Assembly: GCF_002291425.1 (NCBI RefSeq) | Contig: NZ_CP014136.1 | Location: 1,674,001 to 1,738,000, forward strand | Source of the DNA: Gibbsiella quercinecans | Lineage (GTDB): Bacteria > Pseudomonadota > Gammaproteobacteria > Enterobacterales > Enterobacteriaceae | Direction: 5' to 3' | DNA length: 64,000 nucleotides | Shown: piece by piece, positions 26,299-34,331 of the stretch | How positions within the stretch are numbered: position 1 is the stretch's first letter | Layout: each line of letters starts with the position of its first letter | Notes under the pieces: model-generated | Databases searched by the model: none | Seen by the model: only the letters and a program-made list of their open reading frames with translations | What the model was told of the DNA's origin: nothing | Program-made: the position numbers and the translations under genes

Positions 26299-28551
26299 AT
26301 GGAAGAAAGGATTATACCGTGGGACGGCAGTTACAGCATGGTCACCGGCCCCGGATGCGTCCGCAAAGAAGTGATGGTTCCCTCATATCCCCGCCTCTAT
26401 TTTCATCCCGACAGTGAAACCCTGCTGGCCGTTGACCAATGTGACGGGCATGACCTTGAACAGGAAAGTAACCGGCTTACGCACTATCTGGCAAAACGGG
26501 CTGATTCGTTGCAGCGAATTGAAGAACTGATACAGGGGGCCATCACACCGGGCTGGGCAAATATTCGGGAGCGCGACCGATATCAGTCTCTGCTGAAGGC
26601 AGAGTACCAACACCTTGATGAAGCCTGCCAGGCCCTGCGAGCAGAGCTTACGGCACTGTCGCCGGCGGAACATCTGCCTGAAACGACCTTGTTGGATGAG
26701 AGCAGTAAAGAGAATGCCATTGGGCTCATGGAACTGATAGAAGTTAGGGGTGGAAAAAACGGCGCTAAATATGTTTATGTCCGCTCGGACAAAATAGGCA
26801 GCCACTGGCGGCGCTATCAGCTGAATGATTCCGAGCAGAAAAGCGGCGGGAAAAGTTTCCTGAAAATGGTGGAATACACCGGGGAGGACGGACAGCGCCG
26901 TACTCGTCAGGAGATTGACCCGGAGAAGTTAAAAAGCCAGTTGGCGAAGCTGAAGCCTTCCATGACGGCATGGGAGGTGAAACTGCTGGATGACAATGCC
27001 GGCATCTGGAGCCAATGGGCACGAGAATTAAACGACAGCCTGAAACACTCTCCCTATGAAGGCTCCTGTATAGCGTTTGACGCACAGGCGCAGTTGCTGC
27101 GCTGGGCATACGGTGCCAGCATGAAAGGCGTGCTTAACCCGTTTGAAGTTGATATCCGCACCGGAAAACGTAAGGCAATTACCGATCTTAGCGGTAAAAC
27201 CCGTTTTTATGCGAATCTGGCGCTGGCAGAAGCCAAAAGCAACGGAACGCTGCACCTGCCGGACAAGGTTGGGGTAAGAATTTGCTACCCACTGGATCCT
27301 GCGAAAATCCCCGGTGGCGGGATCGGTATCCTCGGTACGTTGCGTTTTGATATAGAGCTTGCGCTGTCCGGCAGCATCGGGGCCAGCCTCGGTGTGGAGG
27401 CTGGCGTTAGCATCACTGATGATCGGGCAAAAGGGCTGCCGGTAAAAGCCATTCCCGATCAGGGATACGGTTTCTGGCGCAAAGTCGATGTCACGAAAGC
27501 GGCAGACGAACCTCTCAGCGGCGGCGCGGAGTTAGGCATGTTTGCCGGAGCGGAAGCCGGCGCCAACGTATCTGGTACACTGCTTTGGCTCAACCCCGAC
27601 CATGAGGACAAATACAGCACGCTGGCAAAGGTGGCCGTGGGGGCAACAGTTCAGACGGGGGCAGGATTCAGCGGGCAGCTCAAGTTCAGATGGCAAAATG
27701 GTAAAGTTCGCATTGAGGTCAGCGGCGGGCTGTGCTGGGGGACCGGCGGCAAGGGGGCGATGAGTTTTGACGTGAATGGCCCGGCCATCATGGCGGAATT
27801 TATGCCCTGCCTGGTTTATATGCTGCGCAATGCCGACTACGTTCAGTTAATGCAGATTATGTTGGCCGACGACTACTACGCGTTCTGTGCCATCCCGCTG
27901 CTGGTGGGGATGTACGGCATCAACCGTGTCATTGATAGCGGTGACGAGATTACTAGCGCGTTGATAAGAAGCTGGCAAATCAAAGAAGCCCGCGTAGCGC
28001 TGATGGAAAAAATCCTCAAGACAAAAGGCGATTGCCTGAAGTTTGCGCCGCCGGAGAGCAAGGGCGCGGCCATTGCGGCGCTGATTGAGACCGGTTTCTG
28101 GGATGCGGTTGCCAGCCCGGCCAGCCACGCAGAAACGCCCTGTGAAGGGGGAACCACCTTCAGCGCCCGCAAACGCGCCGTGATTTATGCCCTGCGCTGG
28201 GTACAGTCGCAGCGTGAATATGAAAATATTATGCAGCATCTCGATGCCGATATGTCAGTGAAGAGTAACTGGCAAGCCAATGAACAGCGGGTAACAGCAT
28301 TTTTGGCACGGGGAGAGGCGCCGCGCACTTATGGTTATGCCGGTTCACTGCACCCCGGCGCGCAAAACATCACCATTGAACCCAGTCACTACGCAGATAA
28401 CCTGAAAAATCTTTATCGACACCTGCCGGAAGCCCCGGCCATTCCCCCCGGCCATATCAATATGTCCACCCTGCCACTGAAAGAAGTTCTGCCGATATAT
28501 CTCTATAGTTGTACGCAGCTGGTTGCTTCCATGCACGGAGGTAAATCATGA
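26299..28551 (+). CDS. Unrecognised 750-residue toxin-like protein with Gly-rich and hydrophobic regions
   Basis: I do not recognise a named family. What is seen: no signal peptide; a charged helical segment at about residues 50-125; a Lys/Arg-rich part at 145-220; a Gly/Ala-rich region at about 338-480 (for example GTLRFDIELALSGSIGASLG) that could be beta hairpins or a membrane-inserting segment; a hydrophobic stretch at about 496-545 (FMPCLVYMLRNADYVQ...PLLVGMYG); and a charged C-terminal domain. The ATG follows AAAAGGAATTTGAC. It overlaps the downstream lipoprotein gene (ATGA). Size, accessory location, paired lipoprotein and a decayed second copy resemble effector-immunity loci, perhaps of type VI secretion, but no VgrG, PAAR or Hcp is present and the function is inference. 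Confidence 0.6.
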   Translation: MEERIIPWDGSYSMVTGPGCVRKEVMVPSYPRLYFHPDSETLLAVDQCDGHDLEQESNRLTHYLAKRADSLQRIEELIQGAITPGWANIRERDRYQSLLKAEYQHLDEACQALRAELTALSPAEHLPETTLLDESSKENAIGLMELIEVRGGKNGAKYVYVRSDKIGSHWRRYQLNDSEQKSGGKSFLKMVEYTGEDGQRRTRQEIDPEKLKSQLAKLKPSMTAWEVKLLDDNAGIWSQWARELNDSLKHSPYEGSCIAFDAQAQLLRWAYGASMKGVLNPFEVDIRTGKRKAITDLSGKTRFYANLALAEAKSNGTLHLPDKVGVRICYPLDPAKIPGGGIGILGTLRFDIELALSGSIGASLGVEAGVSITDDRAKGLPVKAIPDQGYGFWRKVDVTKAADEPLSGGAELGMFAGAEAGANVSGTLLWLNPDHEDKYSTLAKVAVGATVQTGAGFSGQLKFRWQNGKVRIEVSGGLCWGTGGKGAMSFDVNGPAIMAEFMPCLVYMLRNADYVQLMQIMLADDYYAFCAIPLLVGMYGINRVIDSGDEITSALIRSWQIKEARVALMEKILKTKGDCLKFAPPESKGAAIAALIETGFWDAVASPASHAETPCEGGTTFSARKRAVIYALRWVQSQREYENIMQHLDADMSVKSNWQANEQRVTAFLARGEAPRTYGYAGSLHPGAQNITIEPSHYADNLKNLYRHLPEAPAIPPGHINMSTLPLKEVLPIYLYSCTQLVASMHGGKS

Positions 28552-29510
28552 CGCGGATACATTATGGCCTGGCGGGGGCCCTGATAATGCTGGCGCTATG
28601 TGGCTGCCGGGACGAACAAAAGCTAAAAGCAGAACAGGATGCGCTGGTTAGCACCGCACTGGATAACATGGTGGCGGTGAAAGGCGGTCGTTTTCAGATA
28701 GGAGACTTTGGCCCCCTTATTGGTGAAAAACTGCCTTTCAGTGCGGATACAGACAACAAGCCACTGCACTGGGTTGAACTGTCTGATTTTCGCATCAGTC
28801 GATACCGGGTGACCTGGGACGAGTTTAATCGTTGGCTGACGATTGAGGGGAGGGATCTGACTAATTTCTACAAGAATACTCGCGATAGTAAATATACGTG
28901 GAAAAGTGGCCGGGAAGCTCTTGGTGACAATTATCCGGCCTCTGCCAGTTGGAATGATGCCCGCGCATACTGCCTGTGGCTGGGACAGGTCAGCCACCGG
29001 CATATTGACTTGCCGACAGAAGCACAGTGGGAATATGCCGCACGCAGCCGGGGCCAATTCCTGATTCTGGCTAATAGCGATAATCACTGGTATTACGAGG
29101 ATAATAAAGCCCGTAACATCGCTCCCTCAGCGGAAAACCGCCCTGTCGGGAGCTATGCCCCAAATCCTCTTGGTTTGTATGACATGCTGGGGAACGGAAC
29201 TGACTGGGTTAAAGACTGGTATGCAGCAGATTATTACAGCTATTCACCTGAAAAAGATCCTCAGGGGCCGGAAACAGGGGAGAAAAAAGTTATTCGGGGG
29301 CGTCAGGGCGCACCATCAGATTCACTTACTATGATCCGTGAAAGCATGAAGCCGGACACAGTATCGGGTCCTCCATCTCGATCGAGTGGTTTTCGCTGCG
29401 TTGAGAACAGCCCGACAATACATTGATTGATTAAAAAGAAAATTACATTTTTATAATTTTTTCATACGGTTGATAAAATGTGGTAATCGGGAAAGGCATA
29501 GCGGCATAAG
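28425..29510 (+). repeat. Tandem duplication unit, copy 1
   Basis: The end of the large gene, the SUMF1 gene and about 85 bp downstream recur 1187 bp later (29612-30697). Identity is almost complete from the toxin tail through about codon 180 of the SUMF1 gene and in the downstream 85 bp, but low to moderate over the last third of the gene. Confidence 0.85.
28548..29426 (+). CDS. SUMF1/FGE-fold lipoprotein, copy 1 (candidate immunity protein)
   Basis: 292 residues. The N-terminus MTRIHYGLAGALIMLALCGC with Cys-20 looks like a lipoprotein signal, placing it in a periplasmic-facing membrane. The rest has the formylglycine-generating-enzyme-sulfatase fold markers: VAVKGGRFQIGDFG, ISRYRVTWDEFNRW, SWNDARAYCLWLG, DLPTEAQWEYAARS, NPLGLYDMLGNGTDW and SGFRCVEN. 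The usual GNVWEW is GNGTDW and RGGSW is lacking, so catalysis is doubtful. The start overlaps the large gene's end (ATGA). An immunity or binding role is inferred from coupling and duplication. Confidence 0.75.
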   Translation: MTRIHYGLAGALIMLALCGCRDEQKLKAEQDALVSTALDNMVAVKGGRFQIGDFGPLIGEKLPFSADTDNKPLHWVELSDFRISRYRVTWDEFNRWLTIEGRDLTNFYKNTRDSKYTWKSGREALGDNYPASASWNDARAYCLWLGQVSHRHIDLPTEAQWEYAARSRGQFLILANSDNHWYYEDNKARNIAPSAENRPVGSYAPNPLGLYDMLGNGTDWVKDWYAADYYSYSPEKDPQGPETGEKKVIRGRQGAPSDSLTMIRESMKPDTVSGPPSRSSGFRCVENSPTIH

Positions 29511-29543
29511 CTGCCGACTAGCGCAAAACAAAGGGATTTTGAC

Positions 29544-29738
29544 ATGAAAAAGAGGATTATACCGAAGGGCAACAGATGCTATACGGTAATGAGCGGAGCC
29601 TATCGATACCTGCCGGAAACCCCGGCCATTCCCCCCGGCCATATCAATATGTCCACCCTGCCACTGAAAGAAGTTCTGCCGATATATCTCTATAGTTGTA
29701 CGCAGCTGGTTGCTTCCATGCACGGAGGTAAATCATGA
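29544..29738 (+). pseudogene. Collapsed second copy of the large toxin-like gene
   Basis: 64 codons. The first 16 or so (MKKRIIPKGNRCYTVMSG) align with the start of the 750-residue protein (MEERIIPWDGSYSMVTG) but are diverged. From YLPETPAIPPGH to the end, 41 codons match that protein's last residues with one change. About 685 codons are missing in between. AAAGGGATTTTGAC precedes the ATG as in the full gene, so a short peptide might still be made. It is read as an internally deleted toxin gene that still overlaps the second lipoprotein gene. Confidence 0.8.
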
Positions 29739-30697
29739 CGCGGATACATTATGGCCTGGCGGGGGCCCTGATAATGCTGGCGCTATGTGGCTGCCGGGAC
29801 GAACAAAAGCTAAAAGCAGAACAGGATGCGCTGGTTAGCACCGCACTGGATAACATGGTGGCGGTGAAAGGCGGTCGTTTTCAGATGGGAGACTTTGGCC
29901 CTCTTATTGGTGAAAAACTGCCTTTCAGTGCGGATACAGACAACAAGCCACTGCACTGGGTTGAACTGTCTGATTTTCGCATCAGTCGATATCGGGTGAC
30001 CTGGGACGAGTTTAATCGTTGGCTGACGATTGAGGGGAGGGATCTGACTAATTTCTACAAGAATACTCGCGATAGTAAATATACGTGGAAAAGTGGCCGG
30101 GAAGCTCTTGGTGACAATTATCCGGCCTCTGCCAGTTGGAATGATGCCCGCGCATACTGCCTGTGGCTGGGACAGGTCAGCCATCGGCATATTGACCTGC
30201 CGACAGAAGCACAGTGGGAATATGCCGCACGCAGTCGGGGCCAGTTTCGGATTTTTGGTAACAGCGATAATCGATACCACTACGAAAATGACAAGGCCCG
30301 TAACATCGCGCCCTCAGCGAAAAACCGCCCTGTCGGGAGCTATGCCCCAAATCCTCTTGGTTTGTATGACATGCAGGGAAATGGGACCGACTGGATAAAA
30401 GACTGGTATGCAGCAGATTATTACAGCCATTCCCCTGAAAAAGATCCGCAAGGGCCCGACAATGGCGATAGGAGAATCGTCAGAGGGATACCCAATGATG
30501 CAGGAGAAGGTTATACGATAACTCGTGGAAGCAAAAAACCGGATACTGTGTATGGCCCCCCGTCACGGACAACAGGGTTCCGCTGCGTTGAGAACAGCCC
30601 GACAACACATTGATTGATTAAAAAGAAAATTACATTTTTATAATTTTTTCATACGGTTGATGAAACGTGGTAATCGGGAAAGGCATAGCGTCGTAAG
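29612..30697 (+). repeat. Tandem duplication unit, copy 2
   Basis: Second copy of the unit at 28425-29510. The downstream tail (TTGATTGATTAAAAAGAAAA onward) is repeated nearly exactly after both lipoprotein genes, and a weaker version of the TGGTAATCGGGAAAGGCATA part lies before the first large gene near 26187. Confidence 0.85.
29735..30613 (+). CDS. SUMF1/FGE-fold lipoprotein, copy 2
   Basis: 292 residues, identical to copy 1 over the first 180 or so except Ile to Met in GGRFQMGDFG, then diverging (FRIFGNSDNRYHYEND..., IVRGIPNDAGEGYTITRGSKKPDTVYGPP) before converging at FRCVENSPT. The same lipobox and fold markers are present; the IVRGIPND region sits where FGE proteins have RGGSW. Overlaps the collapsed toxin frame. 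A pattern of constant N-terminus and variable C-terminal third fits allelic specificity, as expected if it recognises a different effector. Confidence 0.75.
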   Translation: MTRIHYGLAGALIMLALCGCRDEQKLKAEQDALVSTALDNMVAVKGGRFQMGDFGPLIGEKLPFSADTDNKPLHWVELSDFRISRYRVTWDEFNRWLTIEGRDLTNFYKNTRDSKYTWKSGREALGDNYPASASWNDARAYCLWLGQVSHRHIDLPTEAQWEYAARSRGQFRIFGNSDNRYHYENDKARNIAPSAKNRPVGSYAPNPLGLYDMQGNGTDWIKDWYAADYYSHSPEKDPQGPDNGDRRIVRGIPNDAGEGYTITRGSKKPDTVYGPPSRTTGFRCVENSPTTH

Positions 30698-30767
30698 CCG
30701 CCTAACGGCCTCTCTGTATGGGTGACCCGAATATCTCATTAACGATTGGCGGTTTTATCAATAAATT

Positions 30768-30795
30768 CAAGGGGGCGGCGCCTTTGCCGCCCCTT
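30768..30795. terminator. Terminator, right copy of 28-bp direct repeat
   Basis: Exact copy of 26141-26168, six bases from the stop of the permease gene on the minus strand. The near-palindromic stem can serve either direction. Between 30698 and 30767 no gene is seen. Confidence 0.85.
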
Positions 30796-30800
30796 GTGAT

Positions 30801-32153
30801 TCATGAAGCCTCGTCACCGATGGCGCTTTTGTCTTCGGCTTCCACCTGGTTGAACAATACGTTCAGTAGCAGTGCCGCCAGGCATGAGGCGCTGATGCCG
30901 GAGTGCAGCAGGGTGCGCACCCAGTACGGGAACTGATCGTAAAACGTCGGCATCACGATGGGGATCATGCCGAAGGCAATCGCCGTCGCCACCACCACCA
31001 GGTTCATGTTGTCCTTGTATTCCACCTTCGCCAGGGTGCGAATGCCGCTGGCGGCCACCGAACCGAACAGCACCACCCCAGCGCCCCCCAGCACCGGCAA
31101 GGGGATACAGGCCATTATCGTGCCCAATATCGGCAGCACGCCGAGCACCACCAGGATCGCACCGCCGGCGCTGACCACAAAGCGGCTTTTCACGCCAGTG
31201 AGCGCCACCAGCCCGATATTCTGGGCAAACGAGCTTTGCGGAAACGAATTGAACACCGGCGACAGCGCGCTGGAAAGCATATCAGCGCGCAGGCCGTTGG
31301 CGATGCGGCGCGAACCCACCGGTGAACCGACGATCTCCCCTACCGCAATCAGCCCGGCGGTGGTTTCGGTCAACAGCACCAGAACAATCAGCAGCATGGA
31401 AAGAATCGCACTCAGCTCAAAGGTCGGCCAGCCGAAGGCGAAGGGCGCCGGTATCGCCAGCCAAGGCCCGCTGCCCACCGCTGAGAAATCCACCTTGCCC
31501 ATTAACGCCGCCGCCGCACAACCGGCCGCCATCGCCAACAGCACCGCCAGGCGTTTCAATGCTGGTGAACCGACCTTGTTCAACAGCAGGATCACCGCCA
31601 GCGTCGCCGCCGCCAGGCCGATATTCCCCGTCGAGCCCCAGTCCGGCGCCTTGGCATTGCCGCCCATCGCCCAGCGAATGGCCACCGGCATCAGCGACAG
31701 GCCAATCACCGTCACCACCGTACCGGTCACCACCGGGGGAAAGAAGCGGATAATCTGCGAAAAGAACGGCGCGATCAGCAACCCGATCAACGAAGCCGCG
31801 ATCACCGCGCCAAACACCGCCGGCAGGCCGCCGCCACCGTTGACAATCGTGACCATCGTCGCCACGCCGGCGAAAGAAACCCCTTGCACCAGTGGCAAGC
31901 GCGAACCAAAGTGCGGCATCCCCAGAGTTTGCAATAACGTGGCCAGCCCGCTGACAAACAGAGCCGCCGTCACCAACATGCCGATTTGCGGCGCGCTCAG
32001 CCCAGCGGCCGAACCGATAATCAGGGGCGGCGTGATAATGCCGCCATACATCGTCAAAATATGCTGCAAACCGTAGGCAAAGGTTTTACCCAGCGGCAGT
32101 TGTTCGTCTTCCGGGCGGCACGCGGCCGCGCCCCTCTCTTGCGATAGAGCCAT
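30801..32153 (-). CDS. Xanthine/uric acid-type nucleobase:cation symporter (NCS2/NAT)
   Basis: 450 residues, about 14 transmembrane segments. NAT signature region: QSSFAQNIGLVALTGVKSRFVV; the substrate-site Glu is in LLTETTAGLIAVGEIVG. The N-terminus LPLGKTFAYGLQHILTMYGGIITPPLIIG matches UacT/XanP/PucJK-type urate-xanthine permeases. It lies downstream of uraH with a hairpin between, as the last gene of the minus-strand purine operon, comparable to the hpxPQT grouping in Klebsiella. Urate is the most likely substrate. Confidence 0.9.
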   Translation of the reverse strand: MALSQERGAAACRPEDEQLPLGKTFAYGLQHILTMYGGIITPPLIIGSAAGLSAPQIGMLVTAALFVSGLATLLQTLGMPHFGSRLPLVQGVSFAGVATMVTIVNGGGGLPAVFGAVIAASLIGLLIAPFFSQIIRFFPPVVTGTVVTVIGLSLMPVAIRWAMGGNAKAPDWGSTGNIGLAAATLAVILLLNKVGSPALKRLAVLLAMAAGCAAAALMGKVDFSAVGSGPWLAIPAPFAFGWPTFELSAILSMLLIVLVLLTETTAGLIAVGEIVGSPVGSRRIANGLRADMLSSALSPVFNSFPQSSFAQNIGLVALTGVKSRFVVSAGGAILVVLGVLPILGTIMACIPLPVLGGAGVVLFGSVAASGIRTLAKVEYKDNMNLVVVATAIAFGMIPIVMPTFYDQFPYWVRTLLHSGISASCLAALLLNVLFNQVEAEDKSAIGDEAS

Positions 32154-32190
32154 AATTCCCCCGCTAACTGGGTCATCGAGATGTCATGTC

Positions 32191-32214
32191 ATCGGGCGGG
32201 GAACCCCGCCCGAT
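32191..32214 (-). other. Strong hairpin between uraH and permease gene
   Basis: Perfect 11-bp arms ATCGGGCGGGG/CCCCGCCCGAT with a 2-base centre. No T run follows on the minus strand, so it is probably an attenuating or message-protecting hairpin. Confidence 0.6.
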
Positions 32215-32246
32215 GGTTGCGCGGTATTGCGCGATCGCTAAGGCGC

Positions 32247-32582
32247 TTAACTGCCCCGGTACGTTGAGTATGAGTACGGGCTGACCAACAGCGGCAGATG
32301 GTAATGCTGTTGCGCATCCTCAATGGCAAAATCGATAATTGCCGTCACGTACAGGGTTTGCCGTTGGCTTTGGGCGAAATAGCCGCCCAGATCGGCATTC
32401 AGGCGATAGCGCCCGCCGGCCAGGCCCTCCGGCGTCAGATCACGCACGCGGCCGTCGGCGTCAGAGTGGCTTTCCGCGACCACCCGCCACTGCTGGTTTT
32501 CCAGCCGCTCCAGCCAAACGCGCACGCCGGCCGCCGGCTTGCCGACGGAGGTATCAAGAATATGGGTGCTGATATTACTCAT
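32247..32582 (-). CDS. uraH: 5-Hydroxyisourate hydrolase
   Basis: 111 residues, transthyretin-like. Hydrolyses 5-hydroxyisourate to OHCU. Both family marks are present: the N-terminal STHILDTSVGKPA and the C-terminal tetrapeptide YRGS; the middle has a conserved Arg (GRVRDL). It lacks a signal peptide, so it is cytoplasmic. The start overlaps the uraD end by 8 bases. Equivalent to hpxT. Confidence 0.96.
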   Translation of the reverse strand: MSNISTHILDTSVGKPAAGVRVWLERLENQQWRVVAESHSDADGRVRDLTPEGLAGGRYRLNADLGGYFAQSQRQTLYVTAIIDFAIEDAQQHYHLPLLVSPYSYSTYRGS

Positions 32583-33075
32583 GGCTTAATAGCTCCTTAA
32601 AACGCAGCGATACGATTTCACGCAGTTGCTCGGCGGTTTCCTGCTGCTCCTGCTCGGGGCTGTTTTGCAACCGGCGCTCAAGCTCACGCAGGATGGTTTG
32701 CCCGTCGCGCCCGGCGGCGCGGATCAGGAATACCTGGCCAAAGCGGGTTTCGTAGCGCAGATTGCCGTCCAGCAGGGCCTGCGCCAGCTCCGCATCCCGG
32801 CTATTCACTGCCGCCTGCTCACGCCGGGAAAACTGTGCCGCCTGCCCCTGGCCGTTGGCACGTTCGCCGATGCGCGGGTGCGCCGCCAGCGCCACCGCCA
32901 CTTCTTCCGGCTGCCAGTCGAGCGCCGCCTGTTGGCCAAAGGCCAGTGCGGCCGCCACACTGTCAAACGGCCGGGCGGCGATCACCGCGTCGATCCAACG
33001 GGCGATATCCACACACGGGCGCAGCAGGCGCGCGGCTTCTGGCGCCGGCAGTTGGTTAAACTGTTGTAACCTCAT
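32575..33075 (-). CDS. uraD: OHCU decarboxylase
   Basis: 166 residues. Decarboxylates 2-oxo-4-hydroxy-4-carboxy-5-ureidoimidazoline to S-allantoin. Seen: ALAAHPRIGERA with the catalytic-region His, FSRREQAAV and YETRFGQVFLIRAAGRDGQTIL, all typical. Overlaps hpxK by ATGA. Equivalent to hpxQ. With uraH it needs an upstream urate hydroxylase or uricase, which is not in this window. Confidence 0.95.
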   Translation of the reverse strand: MRLQQFNQLPAPEAARLLRPCVDIARWIDAVIAARPFDSVAAALAFGQQAALDWQPEEVAVALAAHPRIGERANGQGQAAQFSRREQAAVNSRDAELAQALLDGNLRYETRFGQVFLIRAAGRDGQTILRELERRLQNSPEQEQQETAEQLREIVSLRFKELLSHE

Positions 33076-34331
33076 GCGTTATCCCCCCAACTTGCCACCG
33101 TCTGGCAATACGCCTGAATAGCCAGCGCCACGTCCGCCTGGGTGACGGATTCATCCGGGTGGTGGCTGATGCCGCGATCGCAGCGCACAAACAGCATCCC
33201 CACCGGCCACTGTGCGGACACCGCGATCGCATCGTGGCCGGCCCCGCTTGGCAGCGCCGGGCTTTGCCCCTGCACCTGTATCACCCCGTCATGCCAGCGC
33301 CGTTGTAGATCGGCGTCGCAGGCAGTGGCGTCAATGCGGTAAAACTCCTCGCTGGCGAAGTGCACACCGCGGCGGGCGGCGATCGCCTGCGCCTGCTCCA
33401 GCAGCCCGGCCAACAGTTGCGCCAGCGGGCCGTCCTGCGGGCCACGCACGTCAAGCGACAGCGTGACCTGGCCAGGAATGACGTTCACCGCGCCAGGCAC
33501 GGCTTCGATGCAGCCGACGGTCGCCACCAGGTGTGGATCGCTGCTGCGGGTGAGATTTTCCACCGCCACCATCCACTCGGCCGCCGCCGCCAGCGCATCG
33601 CGGCGCTGGCCCATCGGCACGGTGCCGGCATGGCCGGCTTCGCCGGTAAAGGTGCAGTTCAGGCGGCGCGCGCCGTTAATCGCCGTCACCACCCCCAGCG
33701 CCAGGCCGGCGGCTTCCAGGCACGGCCCCTGTTCGATATGCAGTTCCAGATAGGCGCAAAAGGCCTCTTTGGCGCGTTTCGCTTCGCCAATGGCATCAGG
33801 ATCCAACCCAGCGTCGCGCAGCGCCTGCGCCACGGTGATACCGTCGGCGTCAGTGCGCTGCAGCCAGTCTGCCGGCCATTGGCCGGTGATGCCTTTGCTG
33901 CCGAGCAAGGTAATGCCAAAGCGGGTGCCTTCTTCGTCGGCAAAGCCAATCACCTCTATCGCCACCGGCAGGCGGCGCCGCTGGGCATGCAAATGCGCCA
34001 CCACTTCCAGCGCGGTCAGCACGCCCAGCATGCCGTCGTAGCGCCCGGCATTGCGCACCGTATCCAGATGCGATCCCAACAGCAACGCCGGCGCGCCCGG
34101 GGTTTGCCCTTCATAACGGCCGCAGATATTGCCGACGCTGTCCTGCCAGACCGTCATGCCCAACGCGCGCATCCAGTCGCCCACTCGTTGGTTGGCGCGC
34201 AGGTGTTCGGGCGAAAGGTATACCCGCGTCAGTTGGCCCGGCGTACTGCTGATTGCCGCCAGCGCGTCGCAGCGCGCCAGCACGCGCGCCGCGGCCTGCT
34301 CCGCCGCCTGGGCCGACAACAATGTCGCCAT
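33072..34331 (-). CDS. hpxK: Allantoate amidohydrolase (M20 family)
   Basis: 419 residues. Zinc ligands: GSHLDTV (His), YDGMLG (Asp), FADEEGTRFG (Glu), LELHIEQGP (His) and a C-terminal SHHPDE (His). Family members hydrolyse allantoate to ureidoglycine, CO2 and ammonia. One-base overlap with the hpxJ stop, ATGA overlap with uraD. The hpxJ-hpxK pairing supports allantoate rather than another ureido substrate. Confidence 0.92.
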   Translation of the reverse strand: MATLLSAQAAEQAAARVLARCDALAAISSTPGQLTRVYLSPEHLRANQRVGDWMRALGMTVWQDSVGNICGRYEGQTPGAPALLLGSHLDTVRNAGRYDGMLGVLTALEVVAHLHAQRRRLPVAIEVIGFADEEGTRFGITLLGSKGITGQWPADWLQRTDADGITVAQALRDAGLDPDAIGEAKRAKEAFCAYLELHIEQGPCLEAAGLALGVVTAINGARRLNCTFTGEAGHAGTVPMGQRRDALAAAAEWMVAVENLTRSSDPHLVATVGCIEAVPGAVNVIPGQVTLSLDVRGPQDGPLAQLLAGLLEQAQAIAARRGVHFASEEFYRIDATACDADLQRRWHDGVIQVQGQSPALPSGAGHDAIAVSAQWPVGMLFVRCDRGISHHPDESVTQADVALAIQAYCQTVASWGDNA

